Of a stretch of 64,000 nucleotides of DNA, positions 62,423-64,000 are shown in pieces. Below the pieces are notes generated by a model. The model made no database searches. It had not been told where the DNA came from and saw only the letters and a program-made list of their open reading frames with translations. The translations under genes and the position numbers were made by a program. Numbering within the stretch: the first letter of the stretch is position 1; each line of letters begins with the position of its first letter. This DNA is from an uncultured Synechococcus sp. (GTDB taxonomy: Bacteria > Cyanobacteriota > Cyanobacteriia > PCC-6307 > Cyanobiaceae): contig CAJWYF010000001.1 in NCBI GenBank assembly GCA_913049535.1, positions 62,001 to 126,000 on the forward strand, read 5' to 3'.

Positions 62423-64000
62423 GTGAGCTTTGTGCCGCTCCACAACCACAGCGACTACAGCTTGCTGGATGGGGCCACGCAACTACCGGCGATGGTGCAG
62501 CGTGCTGTCGATCTGGGCATGCCTGCTGTGGCCCTCACCGATCACGGTGTGATGTACGGCGCTGTCGAGCTCCTCAAGCTCTGCTCCAAGGCTGGAATCA
62601 AGCCGATCATTGGCAACGAGATGTATGTCGTCAACGGCAGCATCGATGACCCACAGCGCAAAAAAGAACGCCGCTACCACTTGGTCGTTCTGGCCAAGAA
62701 CCGCACCGGCTATCGCAATCTGGTCAAGCTCACCAGCATCAGCCACCTGCGTGGCATGCGCGGCCGGGGCATCTTCTCGCGCGCGTGCATTGACAAGGAG
62801 TTGCTCAAGGCCCACAGCGAAGGGCTGATCGTCGCGACGGCCTGCCTCGGCGGCGAGATTCCCCAGGCGATCATGCGGGGGCGCATGGACGTGGCCCGCG
62901 AAGTGGCCCAGTGGTATCAGGAGATCTTTGGCGAGGACTTCTACCTCGAGATCCAGGACCATGGTTCACCAGAGGATCGCATCGTCAACACCGGGCTGGT
63001 GACCCTGGCCCGTGAGCTCGGCATCAGCCTGATTGCCACCAATGACGCGCACTACCTCAGCAGCGCTGATGTGGAAGCCCATGACGCCCTGCTCTGCGTG
63101 CTGACCGGCAAGTTGATCAGTGATGAGAAGCGCTTGCGCTACACCGGCACGGAATACATCAAGAGCCGCGAGGAGATGGCGCAGCTCTTCGCCGATCATC
63201 TCGAGCCCGAGGTGGTGGAAGAAGCTCTCAACAACACCGTCAAGGTGGCTGAGAAGGTGGAGGACTACGACATCCTTGGCCGCTATCAGATGCCCCGGTT
63301 CCCGATTCCGGAGGGGCACACACCGGTCAGTTATCTGCGCGAGGTGACCGAACAGGGCCTGCGGGAGCGGCTGCAGTTATCGCCTGGCGATGGCATTGAT
63401 GCCCTCTACGGCGAGCGTCTCAGCCATGAGCTCAAGATCATGGAGCAGATGGGGTTTCCCACCTACTTCTTGGTGGTCTGGGACTACATCCGCTTTGCGC
63501 GGGAGAGCGGCATTCCGGTCGGCCCTGGACGGGGCTCTGCCGCCGGTTCGCTTGTCGCCTACGCCTTGGGAATCACCAACATTGATCCGGTCAGCAACGG
63601 TCTGTTGTTCGAGCGATTCCTCAATCCCGAACGCAAATCCATGCCTGATATCGACACCGATTTCTGCATCGAGCGCCGTGGTGAGGTGATCGACTACGTC
63701 ACCCGTCGCTACGGCGAGGACAAGGTGGCACAGATCATCACCTTCAACCGCATGACCTCCAAGGCTGTGCTCAAGGATGTCGCTCGGGTGCTCGACATTC
63801 CCTACGGAGATGCCGACCGACTCGCCAAGCTGATCCCTGTGGTGCGGGGCAAGCCCGCCAAACTGGAGATGATGATTGGCGAGGAATCGCCTGAGCCTGA
63901 GTTCCGTCAGAAGTACGAGAGTGATCCCAACGTCAAGCGCTGGGTTGACATGGCCCGCCGCATTGAGGGCACCAACAAGACCTTTGGAGTCCATGCCGCT
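62423..64000 (+). CDS. dnaE: DNA polymerase III alpha subunit, 5' part (cut by window end)
   Basis: The ORF track does not list it because it has no stop in the window. Translation from GTG 62423 gives 526 residues. The N-terminal PHP domain ([27 protein letters not shown]) and the start of the polymerase domain ([19 protein letters not shown], and MPDIDTDFC with two catalytic aspartates) are clear. It is the replicative DNA polymerase. In many cyanobacteria dnaE is split by an intein later in the protein; the window ends before that site. Confidence 0.97.
   Translation, partial: MSFVPLHNHSDYSLLDGATQLPAMVQRAVDLGMPAVALTDHGVMYGAVELLKLCSKAGIKPIIGNEMYVVNGSIDDPQRKKERRYHLVVLAKNRTGYRNLVKLTSISHLRGMRGRGIFSRACIDKELLKAHSEGLIVATACLGGEIPQAIMRGRMDVAREVAQWYQEIFGEDFYLEIQDHGSPEDRIVNTGLVTLARELGISLIATNDAHYLSSADVEAHDALLCVLTGKLISDEKRLRYTGTEYIKSREEMAQLFADHLEPEVVEEALNNTVKVAEKVEDYDILGRYQMPRFPIPEGHTPVSYLREVTEQGLRERLQLSPGDGIDALYGERLSHELKIMEQMGFPTYFLVVWDYIRFARESGIPVGPGRGSAAGSLVAYALGITNIDPVSNGLLFERFLNPERKSMPDIDTDFCIERRGEVIDYVTRRYGEDKVAQIITFNRMTSKAVLKDVARVLDIPYGDADRLAKLIPVVRGKPAKLEMMIGEESPEPEFRQKYESDPNVKRWVDMARRIEGTNKTFGVHAA

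Overview
The window looks like ordinary chromosome from a picocyanobacterium of the marine Synechococcus type. The evidence is a set of cyanobacterial core genes: psb29/thf1, psaK, a phycobilisome linker, plant-type ferredoxins, sphX and pstSCAB, an ftsH2-like protease, dnaK1, and several cyanobacteria-only families (DUF2499, DUF3593, DUF3110, DUF1257/Ycf35, DUF3288, DUF1816). The sequence is GC-rich by eye and very compact, with many genes overlapping by 1 to 40 bases. I see about 69 protein genes and two tRNAs. There is no rRNA, CRISPR array, insertion sequence, integrase or prophage gene.

Layout. 1-8.5 kb: a cut-off CDS, psb29, clpP, a small conserved protein, ftsH, a Nudix hydrolase, a MacB/FtsX-type permease, pyruvate kinase, a MazG-like protein, a secreted protein and a YggT protein. 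8.5-9.85 kb: a solitary phycobilisome linker with a hydrophobic C-terminal segment, next to an 18-bp perfect inverted repeat and a 309-bp AT-rich spacer. 9.85-23.9 kb: scpB, ilvA, dxs, an FAD oxidoreductase, psaK, the DUF3593/DUF2499 pair, a pyruvyl transferase, a peroxiredoxin, rpmB, an SDR protein, htpG, a 4Fe-4S ferredoxin, hisZ, an inositol-phosphatase-family protein and a C-terminally extended 2Fe-2S ferredoxin. 23.9-29.3 kb: tRNA-Ser and a phosphate acquisition block of sphX facing pstS-pstC-pstA-pstB. 29.4-38.8 kb: dnaK1, dnaJ, DUF3110, murQ, an MTA-phosphorylase-family gene, a cyclophilin, ribBA, argC, purN and ycf35. 38.8-50.5 kb: an M61 peptidase, an amidase, a DUF1402-like protein, pgi, a sugar-porter-type transporter, a HAD phosphatase, acs, a cation/Ca2+ exchanger, a DUF1350 protein and bcp. 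50.5-64 kb: an exonuclease, ferredoxin, tRNA-Pro, small proteins, msrA, an ABC exporter, trpD, carA, a STAS protein, mini-RNase III, an RlmB-type methyltransferase, gatA and the 5' part of dnaE.

How the genes work together. The clearest functional unit is phosphate uptake: two periplasmic binding proteins of different type flank one permease/ATPase set, with a terminator after pstS that can make pstS mRNA more abundant than pstCAB. Carbon handling is represented by pyk, pgi plus a neighbouring sugar transporter, and acs. Protein quality control is represented by clpP, ftsH, htpG and dnaK1-dnaJ. Cell-wall turnover is represented by an amidase, murQ and a lysozyme-like protein.

I found no convincing new multi-gene system. 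The points most worth a second look are two genes whose natural start appears to be a rare codon (a CTG for the FAD oxidoreductase and an ATC for the STAS protein, whose first 50 residues are missing from the ORF track), the orphan CpcL-like linker, a possible 47-residue protein upstream of pstS, the transporter beside pgi, and an Arg-rich repetitive tail on the rRNA methyltransferase.
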